Assembly: GCA_019395295.1 (NCBI GenBank)
Contig: CM033347.1
Location: forward strand, 27,048,607-27,112,606
Direction: 5' to 3'
Origin: Osmanthus fragrans
Lineage: Eukaryota > Streptophyta > Magnoliopsida > Lamiales > Oleaceae
Length of the DNA stretch: 64,000 nucleotides
A program made the position numbers and the translations under genes. Shown here piece after piece: positions 21,355-33,483 of the stretch; position 1 is the first letter of the stretch; every line of letters starts with the position of its first letter. A model generated the notes under the pieces. That model saw only the letters and a list, made by a program, of their open reading frames with translations. It searched no databases and had not been told where the DNA came from.

Positions 21355-22955
21355 GGCGCCGTTTGACCCACATTCTCATTATTCTACTCATTTTCAACCA
21401 TACATTCTTCAATAAAATAATATTTTACATCACATCAATAACTTTTCCTTCTTTTTCAACCACACATTCTTCAATAAAATAATATTTTACATCACATCAA
21501 TAATTTTTCCTTCTTTTTCAACCACACATTTTTCATGGGTTAAAACCCTAAATGGTCACTGAACTTTACCTAATGGTCTCCCAAAGGTCACCGAACTTCT
21601 AATGGTCTCCAAAAGGTCACTGAACTTTGCTATTTGGTCTCCCATCCATCACTGACCGTCAACTTTAACTAACAGAATCAAGTCGGTGATGGATGGGAGA
21701 CCAAATAACAAAGTTCAGTGACCTTTTGGAGACCATTAGAAGTTCAGTGACCTTTTAGAGACCATAGGCAAAGTTCAGTGACCATTAGTAGTTCGGTGAC
21801 CTTTTGGAGATCATGGGCAAAGTTCAGTGACCATTTAGGATTTTAAGTTGTGTGAAAGCAAAAAAAAAAATTTGGTCAACTAATTTTTTTTTTGTCAACT
21901 AATTTCTATTATTAATGTAAAAATACATGGTTGGGTTGACTGAATAACTTATGACACGCAACAATTTCATTTGTTTAATGTTTACATTAATCGCAATTCA
22001 ATACAAGTCATCAGCATGGATGCAATTCTGAATGACAAATTATTAAAATAGTCACATTAATGATATATTCTTGATTCACTGGAGATTTGATTCATACCAC
22101 ACACAAAAATTACTTATAAGTAAATTTGTTAATATGATTATTTTTCTTTGCAAACAGTTAAGATAAATATGCAATAAAAGTAAATTTAACATGTTTAGAG
22201 ATGGGAAGTGCGATTGTTTAGGTACTTGCAAGACTTGAACCGGATATCGACCTCAACTTTGTTGTTGTTCAATCAAATTCAAAATCATCCATGGTGTTTA
22301 AGCAATTCAAGAATATACTTTATTCAATAAGCATTGTGAAATCGGATCCAAATAATTTGTTAGTATTTTAATTTTTCTTTTTAAAAATGATTAAAAAGAA
22401 GAAGAAAAAAGAAGAAGAGGCAAGACTAAATCCTTATTTGAAACTTCTCCGTCAACTCATTTTTAATTACACATTTTCGGGAAAAATTTGCTTTCACACA
22501 AGTACTAATAGAAATTAGTTGACCAAAAAAAAAAAAATTTACTTTCACACAAGTACTAAATTTTTTTTGCTTTTACACAACTTAAAACCCTAAATGGTCA
22601 CTGAACTTTGCCTATGATCTCCAAAAGGTCACCAAACTACTAATGGTCACCAAACTTTGCCTATGGTCTCTAAAAGGTCACCGAACTTCTAATAGTCTCC
22701 AAAATGTCACTGAACTTTGTTATTTGGTCTCCCATCCATCACCGACTTGATTTTGTTAGTTAAAGTTGACGGTCAGTGATGGATGGGAGGCCAAATAGCA
22801 AAGTTCAGTGACCTTTTGGAGACTATTAGAAGTTTGGTGACCTTTGGGAGACCATTAGGCAAAGTTCAGTGACCATTTAGGGTTTTAACCCCATTTTCCA
22901 TTATATCACAATTTCAAAATTCATTCCTCCCCAATAATTTCCATCAAACACACTC
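21355..22955. mobile_element. Tourist-like MITE, family T2, split by a MULE-like element
   Basis: Perfect TAA at 21352-21354 and 22956-22958. The left end is GGCGCCGTTTGACCC; the right end is CCATCAAACACACTC. The left half (to about 21535) and right half (from about 22888) together match the uninterrupted relative at 50688-50871. A block of about 62 bp (TCAATAAAATAATATTTTAC) is duplicated in the left half. Confidence 0.8.
21537..22890. mobile_element. MULE-like element with palindromic long arms
   Basis: About 1.35 kb inside the MITE above. It starts GGGTTAAAACCCTAAATGG and ends with the same sequence inverted. The flanks CATTTTTCAT and CATTTTCCAT are a near-perfect 9-10 bp duplication, which fits Mutator. 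Each arm is about 350-400 bp and is itself an inverted repeat: TGGTCTCCCATCCATCACTG meets its complement around 21660-21700, and again around 22740-22780. The motif GTTCAGTGACC and its complement recur more than ten times. No protein frame is present. Confidence 0.78.
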
Positions 22956-22958
22956 TAA

Positions 22959-23838
22959 AATTGTTGAAAAATAGGTACAAGAGTGACACCAGCCCATGTC
23001 ATGTGTTTATATGGAAATCAATGTTTGGATTTGTCATTAATGTTGTTGATGATTTAAATATTACTGAAACTCCTAAATAGCTTCCGAAGACAATTGATTA
23101 CTTAGAAGAAATTCATTATGAAAGATCCGTAAAAAAAATAAAAAAAATAAAAATCCTTTGACACGTAGATCGAACATTTATCCAATAATGTTATTGTTCA
23201 TCGAGCAACTTATACAAACAAAGTCTTGAAAATATTTTACATGTAAAGATGATGCACCCATTTGATCTCGGTGATTATTTATCACTTGAAGTGAGAAGAC
23301 TACAATTTTTATCCTTGATATGATTATGAATACTTATTGATCTTGGAATACCATAGTTCATAATATGTGGCTAACATGACGATTTATGTGACGACATGTT
23401 CACAAAGACGTTATCTACTACAACATTTGAGAAGTTAATAAATAAAATATACAAATATTACTAAGGAGTAAATAGGTGTTGCACTCTTTTTTCCCTTGAT
23501 CAAAGTTTTGTTCCAATGAATTTTTTTGACAAAATCTTTAATGAGACAATTTTCGTAACATATTTAATAGAATAATGTATTCCTTTCCCCTCATTAGGAT
23601 TTTATCTATATATTTTTTCTAATAATATTTTAACGAGACATAGTCTTTATATAACTTCCATCAACACGACTCTCGTATATTTTTAAATTATATATGAACT
23701 CCCGAAGAGAGCAACAACAAATACTTATTTTCAGCGAACCATCATGTTGATTAGAGTCATATTTAACAAATGTCTTGTTTGAAGTCTATGTCAAGATAAC
23801 ATGGAACGTATTTCAACAAAATTGTGACATTGAAGATA
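22959..23838. other. Intergenic, nothing recognised
   Basis: AT-rich, with no frame, terminal repeat or duplication that I could support. Confidence 0.5.
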
Positions 23839-23841
23839 TTA

Positions 23842-24428
23842 GGCTCCGTTTGATTACTCAAATTTTCCATGGAAAATGGAAAATATTTTCCTAGTTCTCA
23901 CTTTTTTGCTGTTTGATTGCCTTTATTTTCCTTGGAAAATGTTTTCCATGGAATTCTAGGTACAACCTTTTGAAGCACAAAAGTAAGAAAATATTTTCCT
24001 ATGGGTATGGTGGGAAAATGTTTTCCACCTTGCTGAGTGTTTTTTTTTTCCTTTTTTTTTTTTTTTTTTTTTTTTTTTTGACAATGGAAATATATTCTAA
24101 ATCCAATGGTAAAAAATTTTATCCATTTAATTGACAATTTGCATGAAAAATGAAGCCAAACGAACACAAAAAAATTTCAAATATTATTTTTTTTAATTTT
24201 TTTTTTACTTTTTTGCAATCCAAACAAATTTTAATACAGATTGTGAAAAAATTTATCCCAAAAGGTAACAATTTGCATGAAAAATAAAGTCAAACGGATT
24301 AGGTGGAAAATTATACCAATCAAACACCATTAATTACAATTCCCACTAAAACAAATTTTATTCAATTCAATTCCCTGCCATTCATTTTCTTTCCACCCAT
24401 TTTCCACCCTTGCAATCAAACGGAATGC
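23842..24428. repeat. Tourist-like MITE, family T3
   Basis: Starts GGCTCCGTTTGATT after TTA and ends AATCAAACGGAATGC, inverted relatives of each other. A long T run (about 24039-24079) and blocks such as TTTTCCATGGAAAA lie inside. A related right half ends at 52054 in the F-box intron. Confidence 0.6.
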
Positions 24429-24594
24429 ACAAATATGAACGACCCATACAAGGAATATATTCCTTCGTTTGACATATGTTATATAGGGAACATATTCATT
24501 CGGTCGATACTTTTGTCCCTCCAAGTTTTCATCAAGAATAGTTTTTTGACGAGGTAGATAGATGTTATATAATTACGTGGAAGTGTAGTAAATA

Positions 24595-24711
24595 AAAGTT
24601 AATGAAATATGTTGTTGAAAAGTTGTAGGACCCATAAAATGTATTGTTAAAATTAATTGTTGACTTTGATTTAAATTAGAATCTGAATTTTAATTCGTAA
24701 TAAACAATGGC
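24595..24711. repeat. Tourist-like MITE, family T1, partial
   Basis: Shares the GTTAAAATTAATTGTTGACTTT block with the other T1 copies in inverse orientation and ends CAATGGC before TAA at 24712-24714. The other end is not clear. Confidence 0.5.
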
Positions 24712-24727
24712 TAAATATCTTACCTAT

Positions 24728-26365
24728 TGTTCGCTGAAAAGTGTACCGCAAGCGCACGGATCGTAAACAAGTAATACAGTGGACTTTTTGAGTCCGAATA
24801 TCGATCCCACGAGGAATGTTACTTTGAAATTACGTACTCTAATCGATTTTGGTTCTAACAACGACAGACGCACACACACAATTAATAATGAAATTAAATT
24901 AGAAACTAATAACTAAAAATTAAACTAACAAACTGAAAAGATAGTTGAATCTTTGATTTAGAAGTGGTTGGAATTTATGATTTCACTTAACCTTTATTTC
25001 ATTAACATCAATTCAATAACGTGCATACAAATTACCAAAATAAATGATTAGACCCGATTCTCCAATTTTAGTCAATAACCTCTTTCGAGTGATATGGACC
25101 CTATTGATTTAGTTATCCACAAATCTATATGCAGATAAAAACTTAACCAAAGCATTAAATTATTGTGAGAATACTCAACGGGTCACATAAGGTAGATGTC
25201 TATTTCTAGATCATCTAAACGCGTATAGTCGGAACCATACAAACCTATGGTATCAATTATTTCGATCTAGCAAGTGCAACTATTTTTCAATAATTGCCCA
25301 AACCATCTAACCACAACATCTAATGATCAAGTAAATGAAGTGATTTTAAACTAATAATCAATACACCATTATTTTGATAACAAATGCATTTCTAACAATA
25401 TATATCGATATTAATGAAATTAAAGTTAAGATTTAACATAAATTCCAACACAAAATCCTTAACTCATCATATATAAATAATAACAAAGAGATTCTTTTAT
25501 ACAATACATATCAATCTTGGCAAAATAAATAAGAGAAAACAAAGATAAAGATTAAACCCTTGTAGTATGGCTTGAATTCTCCAATTTTTCCACCAAGTTC
25601 TTTGTTGTAGTCTCCTTGCTATTCAATTTCCTTCCAACCATGAGCCAAAACAACCAAAGAAACACTAACTAAAAGAAGAAAAGAAAATAAAAGAAAGAAA
25701 AGAGAGAAAATCTAGAGAGAAAACCTAAGCTAAACTAACTATCTCTAACTCCTAATGTATTGAAAATGGGAGAGATATGGGATATATGTCATGCCTTGTG
25801 AGACAACCCAAAATATCTCTATTAAAAAAGTCCTAAAATAATGCCAAAGTTGACCAAAAACGCGTGGAAAGAAAATAGACCGCCATTGATTTTTTTCTTC
25901 TATGCGGCCGCATGGTGTAATTCCATGCGGTCGCATGGGCAAACAAAAATAATGGTTTGACGTTTCTGATCAATCCATGCGGTCGCATGGTTATAATCCA
26001 TGCGGTCGCATGGATTTTTCCCTATTTGCAGCTCAGGTCCTTGAACGTTCCATCCTTGCGAGTTTTCATCCCTCATCTTTGAATTAGTACAATTTGGTCT
26101 TCATACTTTGAACTTTCTTTCATTTAAGCCCCTACCAAATTACAGTCAAAGCCCTCCATCTTTTGGTCAAGTGCAAGTTAGTCCCCAACTTCACATTTTT
26201 GTGCAATTGAAGTCCTTTTTCACTCGTTTTGCTTCCGTTTCATTCCAATTCAGGGTTTTGGCCTATAAATACAAAAAGTACACAATTATGGGTAGAAATA
26301 TACTCAAATTTATCACAATTAAATCCTAAAAAGTGTCTAATAAGTGTGCAAAAGCGCACTTATCA
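24728..26365 (+). mobile_element. Probable solo LTR, 1638 bp
   Basis: It begins TGTTCGCTG and ends CTTATCA, so it has the TG...CA ends of an LTR. It is flanked by a perfect 5-bp duplication, CCTAT, at 24723-24727 and 26366-26370. There is no second copy or internal coding region nearby, so this is most simply a solo LTR left by recombination. A TATA-like CCTATAAATAC lies at about 26262, near the 3' end. Sequence just inside the start (GTACCGCAAGCGCACGGATCG) and the hairpin TAAGTGTGC-AAAA-GCGCACTTA just before the end are distinctive. No protein is encoded. Confidence 0.78.
25898..26012. repeat. Four CCATGCGGYCGCATGG near-palindromes
   Basis: Inside the solo LTR, four units of CATGCGGTCGCATGG or CATGCGGCCGCATGG occur in about 115 bp, paired as two doublets separated by a TAATTCCATG or ATAATCCATG linker. 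Each unit is an imperfect palindrome, and neighbouring units can also pair. They may be a regulatory array within the LTR. Confidence 0.8.
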
Positions 26366-26370
26366 CCTAT

Positions 26371-27202
26371 ATCAACAAAATTACATTTCGTTTTGTATGA
26401 GAGAATTGCACACGAGTTAACTCATTTAGAAGAGTAATAACAAGTCTATGCATTGATAAAGTTTCACTTATGATTTTTTATTTTATTTTCACGATTATTC
26501 TTACATATGTTACACTATTTTATGAAATGTTTATGTGGTGAAACACTTAACATGACAACTCATTTAACATACTATTTTATCTACCACGACTCTCATTTTC
26601 TCAATCAATGTACAATTTCTATATTTTTTTAGTGATTAATATAAATTTAATTTGACTATTGAAGTGGAAATGATGAGGCTGTCACGTGACTCGAGTTTTG
26701 CAGCTAGTCATGAAAAAATAAGTACCTATATTGATCATAATGTTCGACAGAAATTTTGAGTTCGATAATATCAAAATTTTGAACAGTAACATTGAGAGTT
26801 TTGAAGGCAATTTAAATAAATAAAATGTTTCCTCTTCAATAATTTAATATTTCAAATAAAATTTTGTACTGTGTGACATGGAGTAGATCTTACAAATTAT
26901 GCGATTTACACGTAATGACGATTATTAAAGGCAATAATTAAATTAAATATGTTATTCACGCTCTCTAAAAATTAAAGGATATTCGGTATAAAATGAATCA
27001 ACAATATTCCATTAATGTATTTTCTAAATATCTTTATGAACTTCACACTAGGGTGGAATAATAAATTAACTCGACTCTCATGACTTGAAATTTTAATTTT
27101 TCGATGTAAAACCAAACCCTAATTTCACTAAAAAAATTTAAAATATTGCTTGGAAATTTTTGGATTATATAGCTCATGTTTGATACGGATTATGTAAAAA
27201 AT
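26371..27202. other. Intergenic, nothing recognised
   Basis: Strongly AT-rich with no supported frame or element ends. Confidence 0.5.
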
Positions 27203-28114
27203 TAAGCCCATGTTTGAGCCTTATTTTATAAAAACTTATTCTTTCAAACTTATTTTTAATCACATATTTTATTAGTAAAATATTTCACACATAAACCAAA
27301 AAAATTTCTTACTTTTAACTAGAGGTGAACATGCTTCGATTTGAGCAGTTTATGCCATATTTCCAACTCGAACTATTTTACACGATTTGAAATTTTTTTC
27401 CAACCAAACCATTTATTTTTCAAACTTAACCATTATTTGCGATTTTGTTCGATTTTAATCCGTGGTTTACCTATCAAAGTTATTGTGATATATTTAAAAC
27501 AAGTTAACATATAAATTAAAATGAGAAGTAATAAATGTTAAATTACATTCATATTTGTTTGAAATTCAAAATACAAACAGAAAGATAAAAAAAAAAAAAA
27601 AAAAGTAGTGCAAGTTAGCATCTAGCAACAGGTCAATAGCTTTCTTCATTCAATCAAGTTGTTTCAAATCGCAAACAAGTTCATTAATCACCTAGGCACA
27701 CAAACAATCATTTTTGTATCCAAACCATAACTCACAAGTGTATAATAAGTTCAAAAACAACAAATATTTCAACTAGTGAAGACAAAAAAGTATCGAGAGT
27801 AAAGAAAATAATGTGTTAATGGAAAAAAAAATTAATAAACACTTAATGAAGAATGTACAAATAATGAAAACTTAATGAATAGTAGAAAAAATAATGAACA
27901 CTTAATGAAGAAAAAAAATGAAAGAACAATGGAGAAAGTAGCTTGAATGAGAATATGAGATTAACTGAGAAAAAAGATAGAAAGAAACAACTCGAGCAAA
28001 TATTAGCAGACTAACTGGCAAAAGGAAATTGGTGATTAACGTCGATGATTTTGATATCGCATTTCATTTAGCAGTGGCGGATTGGCGTTGTGATTTTTCG
28101 TTGTAATTTTGTTG

Positions 28115-28117
<3 letters not shown>

Positions 28118-28156
<39 letters not shown>
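28118..28156. repeat. (TA)n microsatellite
   Basis: About 39 bp of uninterrupted AT dinucleotide inside the hAT insertion. Confidence 0.9.
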
Positions 28157-28159
<3 letters not shown>

Positions 28160-28899
28160 TTTTCGTTTCATTTCAAATGATTTGGGGTAATTTTAGTTTA
28201 ATTTAGATATCGAATCAGGATGTGTGTGGTGGACTTGTATAATCATGGGCCAATAGCAACAATGATAAACCTAATTTACTTCATATGATTAATTAAATTA
28301 ACGGTAGCAATGGGTCGAGTTGAGCCGGCTCAGCTCTTATACCCACGAGCTCGCCTCGTGCTCACAGCTCGTTTGTAACCAACTACTTGAGGGGAGAGCT
28401 CGTGGCTCGTGGGCCACCGAGTTTTGGCTTGTGAGCTCATGTAATTTCCTTTCTTTTAAAAAAAATAGATAAAATATAAACCTTCCTCATTTATTCGGAC
28501 TTGAGACCGGTTACTTAAATTTTGAGTAGATAAAGTTAAAAATTGTACATGAACAACTTGTAACATGTACAATTTTTTAAAGAAAATTAAAAACGGTATT
28601 ATAAAATACTAAATTTTGATTAATTTTATAATACTGTTTTTAATTTTTTAAAAACAATTGTACATATTTAGTTCCTGATAAATTATATCGGAGGTCCATG
28701 ATGCATGCTAAAAGAAATAACATAAGCAAGTCTTCCTAATATTTTCTAAACTTTAATTTTATAGAATATATAATTGCACTAAAATCTGGGTCATTTTTTT
28801 ATTTACGAAATGTCCTTACAATTATATAAAGACATTCAAGCATCATACAGTAAGTGGAATAGTAGAATCATAAAAACTTGTCAAATTTTTTTTTTTTTT

Positions 28900-30260
28900 A
28901 ACTTTTAAAGCTAAAAGCCAACCGGATTCATTCAAAATAGTGTCATCATCGTTTCTAATATGTCAATTGTTATAAGATTTAGTTATTAAATATTCAAAAC
29001 TTTTGCATAACTTTAATAATAAGTAAGTGAAGTTCCATCTATACCATATGTCACTAACAAATGTTTTCGTATTCGTCACCCCAAATTCGGTACAAAATTT
29101 TCCAAATACTTATTTTCTACTGGGGGGATCGTGATATATATTAGTACATTCCTAATTCTTTGCATTTCATGTTTAATATGTTTCTAACCATCTTGAACAA
29201 TTAAATTTAAAATATAACACCCACAACAAACATGAACCTAAGAACCACCAAAATTATGTTGCAATATTCTTCACAATTTATCGATACATACTTTATTAAC
29301 ACTAGCGTTGTCAAATGTAAAAGAACGAATTTTACTCTCGCAATGATATTATCTAATAATGCTCATAATAACATTATATATATTGTTAGCATTGTGAGGG
29401 AATTCAATAATTTTAAAAGAAATATTTTTTTTATGCATACACCAAAGTGGGTCTATGTAGGGTGCAGTTGCAGTTATATAAGTTATTTTATTAATCCATT
29501 CTCATATATCCAAAATTAAAGATATAACACCCCCACGTTTTTGTGCATCCATAATCAATTGTTGTTTTGTTTGAAGGAAATATTCTATTATATCTGAAGA
29601 AGAGTGTTTCAACTTACCCCAACGTAACTCGGTTGAATATATTCTTTTATGTACGAGAGAAAATGTTGGTTGTCCGCTATTGCTAGAGGCAACTCAGTAC
29701 CGGCAACAAGTTTCACTATTCCTGTTCGAGCATTCTTCTCCTAATACATCCACGTAGTGAGGGGCGAAGTCGTAGAATCGGCGCCTAGACTACCAAATTA
29801 CAGTTGTGTTTGACCGGCTTCAAGAAGTTCATGTTTAGCTGCACATGTTTTGTAGTGACGGTTGAGGTGGGTGGTACCATTGCTTTTTTACCATGTCAAT
29901 CGTCGTTGACAGTATTTACATACTACTTTAGACTCTACAACTTTATCGACCACATGACCCGTTGAAATCAATTTAAAGTAATCCCAACATTTTGCTTGTT
30001 TTTCCCCTTTCCCGTCCCTCCTACATCGAGAATGTCTAATTCAGGTTTCTCCTCCTGCTCCACTATGGGAACATCAACGTCATCCAATCAATTGGATTAT
30101 TTCTTTCATTAGCAACCAAATTTGAAATATCTACGGGAATGGGTACTTCATTTAGACCGTAAAAATCATTTTGAAATTGACTTTGCAGCGTCATAGGTGA
30201 TTCGTCTCCAACACCGAACAAGCCCTCAACAAATAAGTGCAGGTCCATTTGTGAATTATG
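28900..30260 (-). pseudogene. Decayed hAT transposase (BED zinc finger, RICESLEEPER-like)
   Basis: On the minus strand, pieces in different frames recall an hAT transposase. The N-terminal open part (30248-30063) is acidic and unrecognised. A BED-type finger at about 29990-29835 reads VCKYCQRRLTW and then THLNRHYKTC. Further on, around 29310-29180, TFDNAS and a C-x-C then ILNL(I)VQDG segment mark the catalytic core. Many stops and shifts interrupt it, and no C-terminal dimerisation domain was found. Known hAT transposases are 600-700 residues, so this copy is dead. Confidence 0.7.
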
Positions 30261-31821
30261 ATGAAATTAAAATGTATAGATGGTATAGTAAGTACTAAGA
30301 CTTAACTAAGTAAAGAATATGGAAAAAACGTTGTCGTGTGTAAGATTGTGAATTTGTAATTGTAATTTTGTAGTGTAATAATTGAATGAATTGATATTGA
30401 TATTGAAGATAAAATTGTAAAAATGAATGTAGTATATTGTGGAAGAGAGTATGAGAGAGAGTTGTTGGAAACTTAGAATGTTGTATTGTTGTGTGAAAAA
30501 AATGGAAATGGGTAGGGGTGTTTATAGAGAAAAAAAAATTAAGTGGCTGTTCTAGTCATTTTTCAAATTTCAGTGACCATTTACAAACGATCATTGAACT
30601 TTGAACAGTGACCGTTATGCGAGCTACGAGCCTGAGTTACGTGGCGAGCCTACGAGCCGCTTGCCCACAGTCGATTGGGCTCGCGAAACGGGCTGACCCG
30701 CTCAACTCTTGCTCAGGCTCATCAAATACCACGAGCTAACGAGTCGCTTAGCCCGTTTGACATTCCTAAATTCAATGGATTGGTTGTAATTTGTATTGTT
30801 GAATTTGTATTTTTTTTTTTTTTTGAAGTGAAAATTGAAAAATCTATAATTTAATAAAATTAAATTTCTAATTAAAAATTTAAAGAACGATTTTGTGCGA
30901 TTTTTGAAAATCGGAACTTAAATCAAACCATTTTGAAACGATTTGATTCGTTTTAGGAGGAAAATCGCAGGTCTACTTCGACTCGACCAATGTGTTTAAA
31001 CTAACGGGATCAATTCAATTTGTGGTTTCATGATTTTTTTGTGCAGCCTAACTTTTAACCACATATTTTTTAAAATATTATTATTACTTTTCACCAAAAA
31101 AAGAAGAAGCTCAAACTGGGGCTAAATATATTTTCCAAAAATATCATTCTTCACAAAATCCATTCTCGAACTTCCCATCAAACATGTCTATAGTAATATG
31201 ACACGTGTATCCAAATTGTTTTAAGGTACAAGAAACTTAACACGCAAGTCATATTCACAGGGTTTGGCACGTATTTAAACACAGAGATCCCTACATTGTA
31301 CGGGGAAATACATGTAATTGGCCTAAAAATGAAGTCATAATTCCAAAATGGCCTAAAAAGGCATTTGACTATTCTAAACAATACAAACTTCCTAAAATAC
31401 CAATGACTTAAGAAATTGCAGCATAGTCCTAGAACTACTTAAAATTTTATGAATCCAAAACATTTAATAAGTTTAACTCCTGATATTATACAAAATTTTA
31501 TTAATCTAAGGGATAATCGCAGCTGCGGTCCCTAATCTTTGCGTTTTTTTGCAGACTTTACCTCAACCTTCAATTTGTACCACCCGGAGTCCCAAACCTT
31601 TCATATATTATCAGCCGAAGTCCAAAATGACGGAAACCGTCAGTTCCACCGTCAGTTGACCTTCAAAATAGGGAAAAGTCATATTTTGACCAATTTAAGT
31701 GGGGGCATTTTCTTCCAACTCTATTTCCCCCTTTCCACTGTACTAATCACACCTCATTTCCCTCCATTTTGCAGGTGTTATACATTCTCCTATATTCTTC
31801 TCTCTCTTCCATTGTTAACAT

Positions 31822-32136
31822 ATGCGGCTGAAAATGGAGTGCAATGTCTGTAGATGCGGTGAACCTGTGCAGATAAAGACCTCATGGACAAACATAAACC
31901 CAGGAAGAAGATTTCTTACTTGCCCACGTCGTCAGGAGTTTGGTGGATGCAACATTTTTCACTGGTATGACCCTCCAATGTGTGACAGATCAAGGGACAT
32001 AATCCCTGGGTTTCTGCGCGTTAGAAGAGAGATGGAAGCTGAACTAAACACCCTACGTGCAAGAAGTCGTGGCTCATGGAAGACTTGGATACTAGGATTT
32101 GTATGTGGCTTTTTTGTAAAATGGGTTTGTTCGTAG
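31822..32136 (+). CDS. GRF-type zinc-finger protein with C-terminal membrane segment (MULE passenger)
   Basis: An intact 104-codon frame. A second in-frame ATG at 31834 would give MECNVCRCGEPV. The GRF zinc finger is complete: the CRCG pair, TSWTNINPGRRFLTCP, the C of GGCNIFHWYDPP. It is followed by a charged helix (RVRREMEAELNTLRARSR) and a hydrophobic end (WILGFVCGFFVKWV) that could be a tail anchor. GRF fingers bind nucleic acid; small plant versions with this tail are common and often sit in transposon-like loci. The left TIR stops about 90 bp upstream. It is one of few frames in the 27-47 kb element cluster with no damage. It could be a captured host gene or an accessory gene of the element; the sequence does not decide. 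Confidence 0.8.
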   Translation: MRLKMECNVCRCGEPVQIKTSWTNINPGRRFLTCPRRQEFGGCNIFHWYDPPMCDRSRDIIPGFLRVRREMEAELNTLRARSRGSWKTWILGFVCGFFVKWVCS

Positions 32137-32290
32137 AACTGTGTATGACTTCAGATTAGAAGCTGTATTTGTTTTGTATTCTGGAACGGGGTTTAGGGGT
32201 TAGTTTTGAGTGTTGTGTATGGGTTTGTAACGTATTTCCCCTTAAATAAGACTTTTAAGATTAAACAGTGTTGCCCTAATTTGTTCTGTT

Positions 32291-33483
32291 CTAGCAGATC
32301 TCCCCTCCCCGTGTTCCGAAACCATCAACATGGCCTTCTCCCTCTTCATGTTCTGTCCTCAGGTTCTCATCACCAATATCAAAACCCTCTGACAATCTGA
32401 AGAATGTATCTTCGAAATGATCATCGTCATCCATAGTCACTTCTTCTTCCTGCTCATAATCTGGATCACTGAAGTCCTCCATTCCCTATTGCTCAAGGAA
32501 TGTATCATCAGGACCGGCATCTGCATGGGGTGAGTCAAGTTCAGGTGATGTAGGAGCCTCTACATTGTTATCTGCATGGGGTGCAGGAGACTCTTCAATG
32601 TGCTCTGCATGGGGTGCAGGATCCCCTTCGAAGTCATTGTCATAGGGTGCAGAAGTCGCTTCATTGTCATCAGCAGCAGCGATAGGTTCATCACCAAGAT
32701 TTTCATCCTATGCAGGTGCATCAGCATCAACTGCGTTCTCATCACCCACATTTTCATCCCATGCAGGTGCATCAGCATCAACTGCGTTCTCATCACCCAC
32801 ATTTTCATCCAATGCAGGTGCATCAGCATCAACTGCACATTCATCACCTACATTTTCATCCAATGGAGGTGCATCAGCATAGGGTGCACAGTCAATTTCT
32901 TAAGGCCCTGCATCCACATGATCCTGGTCAGATGCACCATTACTGTCAGCCTCTTCCACAACATACGAGTTATCCACAATATACAAGTCACCCCCTCTGG
33001 GAAATCGTCCAAAACTTCCACTGCATGGCAGACATTTTGGTCATACTCTTCTTCTTCAACCTCTGCTCTGCCTCTATCTGCCACCGCCTCTAACACCTCA
33101 CCTGTGGCAACATCGACCACTGAAATATCATGCCCGACTTTCTCGTCCCATGACAATTCCAACACATCAACTACGGGCAAACACCACATCTCAGCAATCC
33201 TACTCTCACCAAGCAACCGAACTACATTCATAAAGTCTGCATCTTTAACAATCCAAAATGATACCTCACTCAATCTCTTCTTTTCAATCTTGTACAAATA
33301 CCTCATTTGCCCCAAATTGCCTACCATCTTCATAGTATTGTCGAGGAGAAATCTATTAAACCAATCGGGGTGCACGTAGTCTACGTATGCTATCTTCCTA
33401 TGTTCGTATACAAAATTTCGCATCTTCTGGAGCAATACACCACCATAATGCATCTTTATGGTGAAAATAACTTGAATTGTCAT
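32291..33483 (-). pseudogene. MULE PB1-like N-terminal protein, frameshifted
   Basis: On the minus strand the ATG at 33483 follows a possible acceptor (TTGTTTCCAG). It reads TIQVIFTIKMHYGG, then AYVDYVHPDWFNRF, LSEVSFWIVKDADF and VDVLELSWDEK, the pattern of the PB1-like domain found at the start of plant MULE proteins. At about 33000 the frame shifts. Downstream a very acidic tail continues in another frame with at least two stops, through a 51-bp tandem repeat, to EDFSDPDYEQEEEVTMDDDD (about 32480), typical of the linker before MURA. The zinc-finger and DDE parts are missing. The open stretch 33501-32848 includes out-of-frame residues at its end. Confidence 0.7.
32705..32880. repeat. 51-bp tandem repeat in the acidic tail
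   Basis: About 3.4 copies of a 51-bp unit (17 codons on -, DENVGDENAVDADAPA-like) starting TGCAGGTGCATCAGC at 32714, 32765 and 32816. The unit keeps the frame of the acidic tail, which suggests it expanded while coding. Confidence 0.85.

Larger units (their letters stand above)
27320..31050 (-). mobile_element. Composite hAT insertion with a transposase relic
   Basis: The left end is TAGAGGTGAACATG; the right end, read inverted, is TAGGCTGCACAAAAA. ACTTTTAAC is repeated at 27311-27319 and 31051-31059 (8-9 bp). A second pair of hAT-like ends, TAGCAATGGGTCGAG (about 28305) and the inverted TAGGAATGTCAAACGG (about 30768), encloses the transposase relic, so at least two hAT insertions may be nested. 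A further end-like GCAGGTCTA lies near 30975. A (TA)n run lies at 28118-28156. Confidence 0.6.
27206..31122. repeat. Tourist-like MITE split by hAT insertion
   Basis: The left end GCCCATGTTTGAGC (after TAA, 27203-27205) and the right end GCTCAAACTGGGGC (before TAA, 31123-31125) are inverted repeats with two mismatches and matching TAA targets. Only about 190 bp belong to this MITE; the rest is inserted hAT DNA. Confidence 0.7.

Noticed and set aside
24728..26365. Helitron, suggested by the hairpin near the 3' end
   Set aside because: TG...CA ends and the exact 5-bp duplication fit an LTR better; no CTRR end or TC start is found.
32560..33379. Plus-strand Ser/Thr-rich and Cys/Ile-rich frames in the MULE
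   Set aside because: They are the reverse of the minus-strand acidic PB1-like protein tail and its 51-bp repeats.
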